From Cyanobacteria bacterium UBA3301 (GTDB lineage Bacteria; Cyanobacteriota; Vampirovibrionia; Gastranaerophilales; Gastranaerophilaceae): a stretch of 64,000 nt of DNA. The notes beneath the pieces were generated by a model that saw only the letters and a list, made by a program, of their open reading frames with translations, did no database searches and was not told the origin of the DNA. The translations under genes and the position numbers were made by a program. Below are positions 26,100-34,774 of the stretch, in pieces. Position 1 is the stretch's first letter. Every line of letters starts with the position of its first letter. Location: contig DESZ01000030.1 in assembly GCA_002361485.1 (NCBI GenBank), positions 1 through 64,000 of the forward strand, read 5' to 3'.

Positions 26100-26921
26100 C
26101 TACATATCAGAAACTTCAGGTAAATCGATACTCTTCAACCTTTGTTCTATCCTTCTATACCATTTTAGATGTTGTTTGAATAAAATTTCATAATCTTCCA
26201 CTTTACCTGTTGAAATATTGTGGAATTGCTCGTCACATGTTTGGGTCAATGCCTGCTCTAAGAATTTTGTATATTCATGCCTGTCAATATTCGGGTCAGT
26301 AAGTTCAATACGTTTTCCGAAATCAACGATAACCTCAGGCCTGTTATCTCGCAAAAAACAATAATCTAAAGATAAAGGTATTAAATTTATTTTTCCGTAC
26401 TTTTTAACCGCATTTTGTGCAATATAAGCAAGCCCCGTTTGAAATTCAATCGGTCTGTAATGCGGGGGTCTTATTATTCCCTGCGGGAAAATACATAAAA
26501 TATTTCTCAAATCCTTTAATAAATCAATAGAATATTTTAAAGCTTTCATTGCAGACTGCGGAGATTTCTTATTAACAGAATACGCACCGCCGCGTCTTAA
26601 TAACGGGAATCTGTTCAACTCTTCCACCATTAAACGAATTTCCTTATGGCAAATTCTATGACAAATGTTATATAAAACAGAGCCGTCCCACCAATTACAA
26701 TGCGGTGCAAAAATAATTGTAGGAACATTTTTATCTCTATTGTTATAATTTTCTATCCCATTATAACGCATGGCATAAAATCTGTTTTGTACCATGTTGA
26801 AAAACGCCAAACTTGCAATAGTCAACCAAAAACGACTCGTTTTTGCAGGTTTGAATTTTTCCTCCTTACCCCTTAATTTTGTCGGTGGAACATCTGAATA
26901 TAATTTTTCTCCTGTAACCAT
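26100..26921 (-). CDS. PlsC-type lysophospholipid acyltransferase
   Basis: 273 residues. The acyltransferase motif I is APHCNWWDGSVLY at about 72-84 (H-x4-D, His-Cys-Asn-Trp-Trp-Asp). A motif-III-like CIFPQGIIRPP near 143 replaces the usual FPEGTRS, with Gln in the Glu place. It probably adds a fatty acid to a glycerol lipid or lipid-A-like acceptor in the membrane. A hydrophobic stretch at about 30-45 may anchor it. No ribosome-binding site is present, and TAAAAT lies six bases before the ATG. It leads a two-gene unit with the DUF1284 gene. Confidence 0.85.
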   Translation of the reverse strand: MVTGEKLYSDVPPTKLRGKEEKFKPAKTSRFWLTIASLAFFNMVQNRFYAMRYNGIENYNNRDKNVPTIIFAPHCNWWDGSVLYNICHRICHKEIRLMVEELNRFPLLRRGGAYSVNKKSPQSAMKALKYSIDLLKDLRNILCIFPQGIIRPPHYRPIEFQTGLAYIAQNAVKKYGKINLIPLSLDYCFLRDNRPEVIVDFGKRIELTDPNIDRHEYTKFLEQALTQTCDEQFHNISTGKVEDYEILFKQHLKWYRRIEQRLKSIDLPEVSDM

Positions 26922-26927
26922 AGCTTA

Positions 26928-26933
26928 ATTTTA
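26928..26933 (-). promoter_or_regulatory. -10 element TAAAAT, six bases before ATG
   Basis: On the minus strand TAAAAT ends six bases before the acyltransferase ATG at 26921. No Shine-Dalgarno sequence is present, which fits the leaderless pattern. Confidence 0.5.
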
Positions 26934-27035
26934 ACTTAATAACATAAAAAAATAAACCCCTTATTTAAAAATATTAAAGATAATTTCCATAGATAAACCA
27001 ACATCGTAATTTTTATACGAACACAAAAAAAAATA

Positions 27036-27071
27036 AAATCGGGCGGCAAAATATATTCTACCGTCCGATTT
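27036..27071 (-). terminator. Terminator after the 57-residue gene
   Basis: An 11-bp stem AAATCGGACGG/CCGCCCGATTT (one G-T pair) on the minus strand with a 14-base loop, followed by TTTATTTTTTTTTG. It lies 25 bp past the small gene's stop. Confidence 0.85.
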
Positions 27072-27096
27072 GTTGTCTGTCCATCATAATTATTCT

Positions 27097-27270
27097 TTAT
27101 ATTTTTTCAAATTCGCTTTCCAAACCAAACAATTTTAAACGATTATACGCCATATCCTCTTGGGCCTGTTCTTCAAATTCTTCAAGCTTTTGCGCAAATT
27201 CTCTGTCTTGTCTTGGGAATAATTTTAATAATTCACCGAGTCCGAAAAACAGTTCATAAATTTCAGGCAT
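27097..27270 (-). CDS. 57-residue hypothetical protein
   Basis: A short gene starting at ATG 27270 with a strong AAGGAG eight bases upstream, reading MPEIYELFFGLGELLKLFP and then a Glu/Gln-rich helix that ends FEKI. It has its own terminator at 27036-27071. The protein is acidic, helical, and without Cys or membrane segments. The clear ribosome-binding site, the terminator and the typical codon use support it as real. Function is unknown; it could be a small regulator or a subunit. Confidence 0.72.
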   Translation of the reverse strand: MPEIYELFFGLGELLKLFPRQDREFAQKLEEFEEQAQEDMAYNRLKLFGLESEFEKI

Positions 27271-27390
27271 AATTCTATCTCCTTATTTAAGCTCATTAAC
27301 TTCAACATTTATATAAAAACATTTGGAAAGATAAAATTTCACAAAGTCGTAAAATTTTAAGTTTTGTTAACCTAAATACTAAAATTATTT

Positions 27391-28191
27391 TTATACCCTT
27401 TTATTATTTCGAACCAAAATAACAGTGATACCAATAATTCCCGATATAAAAAAGAAAAAAGACACCCAAATTGCAATCGGTAATGAATTTATATTCAAAG
27501 CACTGTCAATTCTCAATTGTTCAACAAAAAATCTTATAATCGAGTACAGAATGAAATATGAAAAGAAAGTTAAGCCAATATATTTTTTCCCAAACTTTCT
27601 TATTATAAAGAAAAGAATAAAAAACGCGATTAAATCAAGAATACTTTCATACAAAAAAGTCGGATGGAACAATGAAAAATCCGAATATTCGGAAATTCTC
27701 TTGCCTTCGGGTATAAACAACCCCCAACTTTGCGATTTAACAGGCAGTCCGTAAGCTTCTGAATTAAAATAGTTTCCCCATCTGCCGATTGCCTGACCCA
27801 AGATTGTTGCACAACCAAAAACATCTGCGATATGCAAAAAATCGACCTTATAATGCCTTGACATTAAATATATACAAAGTAACCCCGCAAGAATCGAACC
27901 GTGAACAGACAAACCTCCTTCACGGATATCCAGTATTTCCAAAGGATGAGCAAAATAATAATGCGGATTTAACATACAAAAATACAACCTTGCACCTAAT
28001 ATCCCCAAAATTATTATAATTGGTGCATAAGCAATAATTATATCCTTTTTGGATGCTATATTTAACAAATTAGCCAGCTTATTTGCCGCAATAATAGAAA
28101 TAAAAATGGCACATGCCATAATTATTCCGTACCAATAAACCGCAATACCGAATAAATTAAACGCTATATCATTCGGAGCGGGAATAATCAT
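27391..28191 (-). CDS. lgt: Prolipoprotein diacylglyceryl transferase
   Basis: A 266-residue, seven-span inner-membrane enzyme that attaches diacylglycerol to the lipobox Cys of prolipoproteins. The start AVYWYGIIMACA near 17-28 and the family signature GRWGNYFNSEAYG at about 145-157 are present. The EGGLSVHGSILAGLL segment near 91-105 holds the essential His. Seven hydrophobic stretches are visible. It follows a probable lipoprotein gene after three bases, so a lipoprotein and its modifying enzyme share a transcript. No lspA lies nearby. Confidence 0.95.
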   Translation of the reverse strand: MIIPAPNDIAFNLFGIAVYWYGIIMACAIFISIIAANKLANLLNIASKKDIIIAYAPIIIILGILGARLYFCMLNPHYYFAHPLEILDIREGGLSVHGSILAGLLCIYLMSRHYKVDFLHIADVFGCATILGQAIGRWGNYFNSEAYGLPVKSQSWGLFIPEGKRISEYSDFSLFHPTFLYESILDLIAFFILFFIIRKFGKKYIGLTFFSYFILYSIIRFFVEQLRIDSALNINSLPIAIWVSFFFFISGIIGITVILVRNNKRV

Positions 28192-28194
28192 TGA

Positions 28195-28779
28195 CTACTC
28201 CTCTGCTTCTGTCTTTACTTCATCAGGATTTTGAATACGTTCTATAAGTCGTTCTATTTCTTCTTTTTCAACCGCATCAGGCTTCAATTCCAAATACTTT
28301 TGATAAGTTTGAATTGTAGCCTCTTTTAATTCATCAATAAAAGCTTGTTCTTTTTCTGAAGGCACATATTTTTCATCAAAATTAACATCTTCGGCCTTTG
28401 CCGTATACAATTCATCATTTATATCCATGCGAACACGACCTTGAACCATATCGACCGCAAGATTATTTTCTGCCGTTGCCAGTGAATAATAAGTATCCGC
28501 ATCATTAGGTTTAATTTCCAAAGCTTTCTTATATTCATTAACGGCATTTTTATAATCTTCCGCTTTAGTATAAGCTATTGCAAGATTATAATGAGTTTCA
28601 AACACGGAAGAATCTAAATCAAGACTTGATTTCAAACGTTCAATTGCTTGAGGATAATCACCTTTTGCCATATAACTCATTGCTTTATTATTCAAATCAC
28701 GGACCGCAAAATTATTTATACAAGCTGTTGATATTACTGCTACCAGCAAAACTATACCTATTAAAGCTGCCTTTTTCAT
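28195..28779 (-). CDS. TPR-containing lipoprotein
   Basis: 194 residues. A signal sequence MKKAALIGIVLLVAVISTAC ends in Cys20, a plausible though not ideal lipobox (S-T-A-C). Two to three TPR motifs follow at about 28-110, for example HYNLAIAYTKAEDYKNAVNEY and YYSLATAENNLAVDM. An acidic C-terminal helix comes last. It is probably a membrane-anchored scaffold in the periplasm. AGAGGG precedes ATG, and the lgt gene follows directly. The partner is unknown. Confidence 0.86.
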   Translation of the reverse strand: MKKAALIGIVLLVAVISTACINNFAVRDLNNKAMSYMAKGDYPQAIERLKSSLDLDSSVFETHYNLAIAYTKAEDYKNAVNEYKKALEIKPNDADTYYSLATAENNLAVDMVQGRVRMDINDELYTAKAEDVNFDEKYVPSEKEQAFIDELKEATIQTYQKYLELKPDAVEKEEIERLIERIQNPDEVKTEAEE

Positions 28780-28886
28780 CCCATCCCTCTAATAAACTAA
28801 ACGTGTTAACTAATTATAATTTAATAATAAAAATATGGCAAATTTTATTAATTTAGGTTACAATGAAAAGACAAAAGGAGTTAAAT

Positions 28887-29168
28887 ATGTCAGAAGATAA
28901 AGTTGTAAGCTTGGGTTCAAAAAAGAAAGACAAAGAAAAAGTTGAGCAGACCCATTCCGGTAGTGAAGACACCGTAAAAACAGATGCCGTATATTGCAGT
29001 TTTTGCGGAAGACCGAACACACAGGTTATCAAGATGATAAAAGGTCCGGGGGTAAATATTTGCTCCGAATGTGTAATGATTGCTTTGCAATATCTGATAC
29101 TACAAGACAGAGTTCCGTCAGCTGAAGCCCAACAAATCCTGAATGCGTTCTGGGGAAAGGCAAGATAA
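28887..29168 (+). CDS. Stand-alone ClpX-type C4 zinc finger protein
   Basis: 93 residues. The C-terminal half has the ClpX zinc-binding domain: CSFCGRP at about 42-48 and NICSECVMIALQYL at about 65-78 (C-x2-C ... C-x2-C). The rest of ClpX, including the AAA+ ATPase, is absent. In ClpX this domain dimerises and binds substrates or adaptors. A small free copy could act as an adaptor or decoy. I chose ATG 28887 because AAAGGAG lies seven bases upstream. An upstream in-frame ATG at 28863 lacks one and overlaps the likely -10 TACAAT. The downstream gene starts two bases after the stop. Confidence 0.88.
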   Translation: MSEDKVVSLGSKKKDKEKVEQTHSGSEDTVKTDAVYCSFCGRPNTQVIKMIKGPGVNICSECVMIALQYLILQDRVPSAEAQQILNAFWGKAR

Positions 29169-29169
29169 T

Positions 29170-30765
29170 TTGACTTCAAAATTTAAACAACTGAATCCTT
29201 TTGAACTGAAAACCACCCTGATTGAACTGTTAAATAAAATTCATTCAGTCAGAGATATTCCGAATTGTTTGGCAGATATTGATTTACTAGATGCTCAATC
29301 GGACAAAACCATTATTACAAAACTTTTGTTTAAAGAATTATCAAATTCTACAAATGAAAAAATTTCTGTTATTTGTTTTTTATTAGAACATTTTACCCCC
29401 AAGAAAAAACTTATCAGCGGTTATTGGGATATATTAAAAAACAAATCACTTCCGACAGAAGCAAAAATAACCGTTCTAAACATGTTAAGAGAACTTGATG
29501 CGGATTGGTCATACGAAGATTGTTCAGATTTTCTGGACGATGCAGATGAAATTTTTGATGCAAGCACAAAACAATTATTGAATAATGCAATAATAAATCC
29601 TGAAGTTCAAATAGATTTCATGGATTTTATGGCATCAATAAAAACCGAAGATAAAATTACACTCATAAATTCGTTAGCTCAAGATTTTGGGGATGACGAA
29701 CTTGCAAATATTTTAATCCCCGTATTTGAATCCAATCCGAATTCTGCAGTCGGTAAAGAAGCTCTTCGCCTTTTAGCGGACACAAAATCCCAACTCGCAC
29801 TAAGCGTTTTGGAAAGAATGTGCAAATACACCCAAGGTGAACTTAATCAACTTATCAGAAAAAGCCTTGCAACCCTAAAAATGGCGGGAATAAGACAGGA
29901 TAACACAAAAGAATTTTATGCCAAAATACTTTCAAACAGCAAACCTGACAAATTTTATATAACTTACCCTGACGGCCATGGCGATATGGCTTTAATTTGC
30001 ACAAGAGTAACCGAAGAAAACAGAATAAGATTTATTTCTATTGTTATAAATACCGAAACAGGCATAAAAGATTGCTTCGGATTTTTTGAAATTTCTAAAT
30101 TTGAATGCGACAAAATTTTGGAAAAATTCTTACAAAACGAAAAAGTTGCAAGCCTGCCAAAAGAAGCTTTTAAAACAATTCTATATAACAGTGAAATAAT
30201 TACCGCCACAACAAACAAAACCGATTGGGAATTGCCGTATGAATATGTTTGCTGGAAAAATTTATTAATTGATATAGATTATGATGATGAAAAAATCGAA
30301 AATATCTTGAAAGGTAATTTAAAACCGGTAAATATTACAGAAGCTGTTTTTGAGGACCTTGAAAAAATGAAAATATCCGACCATTGGTTCTTGGATGCAA
30401 ATTATAGCGACGAATTTGAAGACTTGATAAAACAACTAAAAACCGTAAATGATATTGATAAACTTGTAGAATCATACCAAGAAAAAGTTTTTTATGAACA
30501 AGAAAAAAAATCTTGGATAAATAAACTTATAATTTCCGCATATATCAAATTTTCTATCGGCAAACTTGAAGATGGGTGCGAAATATATGCTTTATCACAA
30601 AATAATAACCTTTTGGAAAAATATTATACACATATTTTAAAACGCAGTATCTATGAATATTTAACATTGATTAAATATAATAAAGACTTAAACACAGAAG
30701 GCTTTACAAAAGACGAAATTCTATCAAAGCTTGAATATATTGAACAAAATTGGGTAGGTGCATAA
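29170..30765 (+). CDS. HEAT-repeat-like protein, unknown
   Basis: About 531 residues. The N-terminal half (about 20-250) is a series of helical pairs with HEAT-like spacing, such as AKITVLNMLRELDADWS and AVGKEALRLLADTKSQLALSVLERM. The C-terminal half is mixed, with a segment giving HGDMALICTRVTEENRIRFISIVI that looks beta-rich. No enzymatic motif is recognised. The likely start is TTG 29170, with GGAAAGG nine bases upstream. An ATG at 29143 lies within the previous gene without such a site. It sits in a run with the ClpX-like zinc finger, ruvX and DUF1292 and is coupled by a one-base overlap to ruvX. Confidence 0.8.
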   Translation: MTSKFKQLNPFELKTTLIELLNKIHSVRDIPNCLADIDLLDAQSDKTIITKLLFKELSNSTNEKISVICFLLEHFTPKKKLISGYWDILKNKSLPTEAKITVLNMLRELDADWSYEDCSDFLDDADEIFDASTKQLLNNAIINPEVQIDFMDFMASIKTEDKITLINSLAQDFGDDELANILIPVFESNPNSAVGKEALRLLADTKSQLALSVLERMCKYTQGELNQLIRKSLATLKMAGIRQDNTKEFYAKILSNSKPDKFYITYPDGHGDMALICTRVTEENRIRFISIVINTETGIKDCFGFFEISKFECDKILEKFLQNEKVASLPKEAFKTILYNSEIITATTNKTDWELPYEYVCWKNLLIDIDYDDEKIENILKGNLKPVNITEAVFEDLEKMKISDHWFLDANYSDEFEDLIKQLKTVNDIDKLVESYQEKVFYEQEKKSWINKLIISAYIKFSIGKLEDGCEIYALSQNNNLLEKYYTHILKRSIYEYLTLIKYNKDLNTEGFTKDEILSKLEYIEQNWVGA

Positions 30766-31169
30766 TGTATAAAGTAATGGCGCTTGATATAGGGACAAAA
30801 CGCATCGGAATAGCATTGAGCGATTTTTTACTGATGCTTGCCAACGGTCACTCATATATTCCGCGAGAACCCGAAAAAAACGCTCTTGATACCATATACA
30901 AAATTGCAAAAGAAAATCACGTTGAAAAAATAGTAATCGGATTACCTCTGAATATGGACGGCACAAAAGGCGCTCAAGCTCAAGATTGTGAAAAATTTGC
31001 ATCAAAAATAGAAAATTATGAAATTATATTTGAAGACGAACGTTTAACATCAGACACCGCAGAAGAAAATTTACGCAGCAAAAAAATAGATTTTCGTAAA
31101 GATAAAGGTTTAGTTGATATAGAAAGCGCTTGTATTATACTTGAGCAATACTTGTCAAGAAAAAAATAA
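30765..31169 (+). CDS. ruvX: Putative pre-16S rRNA nuclease RuvX/YqgF
   Basis: 134 residues of the YqgF RNase H-like family, which processes the 5' end of 16S rRNA and was earlier called a Holliday junction resolvase. MALDIGTKRIGIALSD carries the first catalytic Asp, VIGLPLNMDGTKG and FEDERLTSDTAE the second and third acidic positions. It starts at ATG 30765, which overlaps the upstream TAA by one base. In Firmicutes yqgF is also followed by a DUF1292 gene, as here. Confidence 0.94.
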   Translation: MYKVMALDIGTKRIGIALSDFLLMLANGHSYIPREPEKNALDTIYKIAKENHVEKIVIGLPLNMDGTKGAQAQDCEKFASKIENYEIIFEDERLTSDTAEENLRSKKIDFRKDKGLVDIESACIILEQYLSRKK

Positions 31170-31181
31170 AGGAGAATAAAA

Positions 31182-31451
31182 ATGACAGAAGAAGAAAACA
31201 ATGTAATTGAAATTACGGATGAAGAAGGCAATGTTCTCAAATGCGAATTATATGATATAATTGAATTTGAAAACAATCAGTATGCAATATTAACCGAAGC
31301 GGAATCTGTTGAAGAAGATCCTGAAATGGTTATTATGCGTTATACCGAAGAAGATGGTGAAAGCTATTTTGAAACAATTGAAGATGACGAAGAATTTGAC
31401 AGAATAGCAAAATACCTTGAAACAATAGATGAAGAAGATGAAGAAGAATAA
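31182..31451 (+). CDS. DUF1292-family protein
   Basis: 89 acidic residues matching the DUF1292 (YrzB) family: EITDEEGNVLKCELYDIIEF at about 8-27, then AILTEA and VIMRYTEEDGESYFETIEDD. The function is not established. Its conserved neighbourhood with ruvX/yqgF suggests a link to ribosome or nucleic-acid housekeeping. AAGGAG is six bases before ATG. The next gene, a Clp_N-only protein, starts 11 bp after the stop. Confidence 0.9.
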   Translation: MTEEENNVIEITDEEGNVLKCELYDIIEFENNQYAILTEAESVEEDPEMVIMRYTEEDGESYFETIEDDEEFDRIAKYLETIDEEDEEE

Positions 31452-31462
31452 GGAATAAAAAT

Positions 31463-32824
31463 TTGTTTGAAAAATTCACCGAAAAAGCACTAAACGTAAT
31501 AGTTGAAGCTCAAAATATTGCAATATATGACCACTCCGATAAAGTTTTATCAGAGCATTTATTGCTTGCTGCGGTAAAAGAATCAAAAGGTTTTTGTTCA
31601 AGAATATTCAATTCATACGACATAACCTACGATAAATTAGCAAAAGAGATTTATATGACATTAAATATAGAAGAATCTGACATGACATCTTCTATACCGT
31701 TTAGTGACGATTTCAAACGAATTTTACAGCGCACAATGGATTTGGTAAACGAATCAGGCAATTCAACCGTCCATTATGAGCACATAGTCCTTGCTTTGAT
31801 AAACGATAAACATTCCAAAATATCAACATACTTGGAAAATTTGGGGTTTGATATTGATAAATCCCGTCCATTAATTGAAAAACTCGTTCAACGCAAATCC
31901 AAAAACGATTTGCACCCTGAAATCGAAGAAAATAAAGAGCCTGAAATTAATTTAACCGAAGAAACAGATTCGCTGTTTAACAACGAACAATCATCAAAAG
32001 TCTTTGAACGTGCAGTTTCAAAACTTTCGGCTTCTAATTATGAAATTTTAGGAACAGAACAAATTATTTCATCTATTTTAGAAGATAAAGAATCCGGTTT
32101 GACAAAAATTTTGGCTCAATTCGGAATTACGAACGACATTTTTGAACAAAAATTATCACAAATCCAATCGAGAGATTCCGAATATGCGGGTCGTCAAATC
32201 GTCTTTACGCCAAACGCGTTTCGTGTAATGAATTTGGCGCTTCAAACCGCAAAAGAACTTGGTTCATCGGAAGTTTTGCCTGAGCACATGATTTTAGGAT
32301 TATTAAAAACAAAAAAAGGGGTTGCATACGATATTTTAAAAGAACTTCACATCAATGATGATGATTTGGCACACACTATCATTAAACCTATAGAAAAAGA
32401 AATGCCCGAAACTCTTACCATTTTGCGTCTTGCAAAACAAGAAGCACGCAGAATGGGCAGAGCCGTCGTCGGAACAGAAATGTTTTTGTTAGGCATAATC
32501 GGCGAAGCAACAGGTATTGGTGCAGTTGTATTAAACGAACTTGAAATAACAATCAAAGATGCGCGCATACTTGTCGAACGCATAATCGGTACGGGCAACG
32601 ATTATTCCGATGGAGAAATTGCCTTTACCAAACGCGCCAAACGAGTCTTGGAAACCGCGTGGGAATACGCCAAGAAAGCAAATAAAACAAAAATTGAATC
32701 ATCGGATTTGCTGCTTGCCATTACAACAGAACCTGACTCAACCGCAATGCAAGTATTGGAACAACTCGGCGCTGATGTTCTAGAAATTCGTGAAGGCATC
32801 AAAAAGCATACACCCGTTGCATAG
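31463..32824 (+). CDS. Clp_N-domain-only protein with six repeats
   Basis: 453 residues with no AAA+ ATPase. Six helical Clp_N repeats can be traced. They start near residues 4 (FTEKALNVIVEAQ), 80 (FSDDFKRILQRTM), 175 (SSKVFERAVSKLS), 248 (FTPNAFRVMNLAL), 315 (PETLTILRLAKQEA) and 388 (FTKRAKRVLETAW), making three double domains like the substrate-binding N-domain of ClpA/ClpC. Each carries the S/P/GTEHLLLAL-type segment (LSEHLLLAAV, HYEHIVLALI, LPEHMILGLL). It could present substrates or adaptors to a Clp protease, and clpP lies 2 kb downstream. TTG 31463 has AAGGAAT upstream. Confidence 0.9.
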   Translation: MFEKFTEKALNVIVEAQNIAIYDHSDKVLSEHLLLAAVKESKGFCSRIFNSYDITYDKLAKEIYMTLNIEESDMTSSIPFSDDFKRILQRTMDLVNESGNSTVHYEHIVLALINDKHSKISTYLENLGFDIDKSRPLIEKLVQRKSKNDLHPEIEENKEPEINLTEETDSLFNNEQSSKVFERAVSKLSASNYEILGTEQIISSILEDKESGLTKILAQFGITNDIFEQKLSQIQSRDSEYAGRQIVFTPNAFRVMNLALQTAKELGSSEVLPEHMILGLLKTKKGVAYDILKELHINDDDLAHTIIKPIEKEMPETLTILRLAKQEARRMGRAVVGTEMFLLGIIGEATGIGAVVLNELEITIKDARILVERIIGTGNDYSDGEIAFTKRAKRVLETAWEYAKKANKTKIESSDLLLAITTEPDSTAMQVLEQLGADVLEIREGIKKHTPVA

Positions 32825-32848
32825 CTTTTCATGCTAAAATTATTAAAA

Positions 32849-34180
32849 ATGAATACTATCTGCCAAACAATTAAAGAGTTTATAAAAAAATATGATATAG
32901 AAAATAACACTTATCTTGTCGGATTTTCGGGCGGATATGATTCTATGTGTTTACTGCACGCTCTAAAATCAATTTGTAATAACAGAATTATCGCAATACA
33001 CCTAAACCACAATTGGCGCGGGGAAGAAAGCGACAGAGAAGAACAAAATTGCATCGATTTTTGCAAACAAATCGGAGTTGAATTTTATAGCGAAAAATTA
33101 CTCCCCAATACTCCCCAAACAGAAACTGTTGCACGCAATTTGAGATATGAATTTTTTGAAAATTGCGCAAAAAAATTTGATACAAATATAATATTTACGG
33201 CACATAATAAAAATGATAACGCGGAAACTTTGATATATCGAATTGCGCACGGAACAGGTGTTAGCGGTTTACAGGGGATATCCGAAAAACGCCCCCCATT
33301 TTATCGCCCGATTTTAAATATTGAAAGAACCGATATTGAAAAATATTGCAAAGATAATAATTTATCACCGAATTTTGACAGCTCAAACACCGATACCATA
33401 CATAAGCGCAACCTTATTCGCAGTGAAATTATGCCACAATTACAAAAAATAAATCCGAATACAGTTAACAATATAAATTCGCTCTCACAAATAGCAAGAG
33501 AAGAAACAGAAATTGTAAAAGAATACCTTACAAAAATACTTAAAAATATAACAAAAGAAGATAAAATTCTTACGCAAGAATTTTTTAATCAATCCGATGC
33601 CCTTCAAAAACGTATATTATATGAAACAATTTCACCTCTGTTCCCTCAAGACTACGACCAAGAACGAATTTATACCATTTGGAAATTTTTAAAAGAAAAT
33701 AAACGGTCAAAATCAGGTAAAATAATTTCATTAACAACTGATAAATGGATATTTATAAATGAAAAATACATAGAAATAATAACCAAACAAGAATCAAAAA
33801 AAATCAACATACATATAACAAAAGAAGGGGAATATAAAGATGGCGGAATTTGTATCAATATTTCAAAGTGTGATACAAACATTGATGAAAGTTTTAGAGG
33901 TAATGGCAGGACTGTTTTCGTTGATTTGCGGGGACTAGATTTTGATTTTCATCTTCGCACAAGACAAGACGGCGACATTATACAACCGTTAGGCATGAAC
34001 GGCACACAAAAATTAAAAAAATACTTAAATTCACGCAAAATTCCAAACCACAAAAAAGATAATCTGCTTTTTCTGACTCAAGGAAAAGAAATTTTATGGG
34101 CAATAGATATCGGTTTAAGTGATAAAATAAAGATAAAAACAAAACCAACACACAAAATAACAATAACAATAAAGGATTAA
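32849..34180 (+). CDS. tilS: tRNA(Ile)-lysidine synthase
   Basis: 443 residues. The PP-loop ATP pyrophosphatase motif is FSGGYDSM near residue 29 (SGGxDS). TAHNKNDNAETLIYRIAHGTG follows near 122, and RNLIRSEIMPQLQ is near 190. The C-terminal TilS domain (LRTRQDGDIIQPLGMNGTQK) is present. It modifies the wobble C of tRNA-Ile so that AUA is read correctly. I favour ATG 32849 over 32831 because TAAAAT ends eight bases before it and no Shine-Dalgarno site is present. Followed after three bases by hpt, as in many bacteria. Confidence 0.94.
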   Translation: MNTICQTIKEFIKKYDIENNTYLVGFSGGYDSMCLLHALKSICNNRIIAIHLNHNWRGEESDREEQNCIDFCKQIGVEFYSEKLLPNTPQTETVARNLRYEFFENCAKKFDTNIIFTAHNKNDNAETLIYRIAHGTGVSGLQGISEKRPPFYRPILNIERTDIEKYCKDNNLSPNFDSSNTDTIHKRNLIRSEIMPQLQKINPNTVNNINSLSQIAREETEIVKEYLTKILKNITKEDKILTQEFFNQSDALQKRILYETISPLFPQDYDQERIYTIWKFLKENKRSKSGKIISLTTDKWIFINEKYIEIITKQESKKINIHITKEGEYKDGGICINISKCDTNIDESFRGNGRTVFVDLRGLDFDFHLRTRQDGDIIQPLGMNGTQKLKKYLNSRKIPNHKKDNLLFLTQGKEILWAIDIGLSDKIKIKTKPTHKITITIKD

Positions 34181-34183
34181 ATA

Positions 34184-34714
34184 ATGGAAATTAAAAAAGA
34201 AAATTTGAAAGTTTTATTTAGTAAAGACCAGCTCCACGCAAGAATAAAAGAACTTGCGCAGGAAATTAATACTCTATATAAAGATGAAGAACTGACTGCA
34301 ATTTGTGTTTTAAAGGGTGCAGTTATATTTGCAACTGATTTGATAAGAGAACTCGATATGCCGATTCAAATTGAATTTATAAGACTTTCAAGCTACGGTT
34401 CCTCCACAACAACATCAGGAAAAGTAAATGCCGTTGATATAAAACTTCCTGACCTGAATAATAAAAACGTTTTAATCATAGAAGATATTGTTGATACAGG
34501 ATTAACCGCAAAATTTTTAATCGATTTTATGCACTTAAATTTTCATGTTAAATCATTAAAATTCTGCTCTCTGTTAGATAAAAAAATAACACGCAAAGTT
34601 GATATTGAACCTGATTATTACGGATTTGAAGTTGACGATAAATTTGTTGTAGGGTACGGACTTGATTATGACGGATATTACAGAAACCTGCCATATATCG
34701 GTTATATTGAATAA
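34184..34714 (+). CDS. hpt: Hypoxanthine phosphoribosyltransferase
   Basis: A 176-residue purine-salvage enzyme making IMP or GMP from the base and PRPP. The PRPP motif VLIIEDIVDTGLTAKFL is at about 96-112, with VLKGAVIFATDLIREL near 39-54 and VVGYGLDYDGYYRNLPYIG at the end. The tilS-hpt pair is a common neighbourhood, normally followed by ftsH. Here clpP follows instead, after 60 bp with its own promoter-like region. AAAGGA precedes ATG. Confidence 0.96.
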   Translation: MEIKKENLKVLFSKDQLHARIKELAQEINTLYKDEELTAICVLKGAVIFATDLIRELDMPIQIEFIRLSSYGSSTTTSGKVNAVDIKLPDLNNKNVLIIEDIVDTGLTAKFLIDFMHLNFHVKSLKFCSLLDKKITRKVDIEPDYYGFEVDDKFVVGYGLDYDGYYRNLPYIGYIE

Positions 34715-34774
34715 ATATTAAACTTGAAAAAAGACAAAAATTATTGTAAAATCGCTATATAAAAGGAGAGCAAA

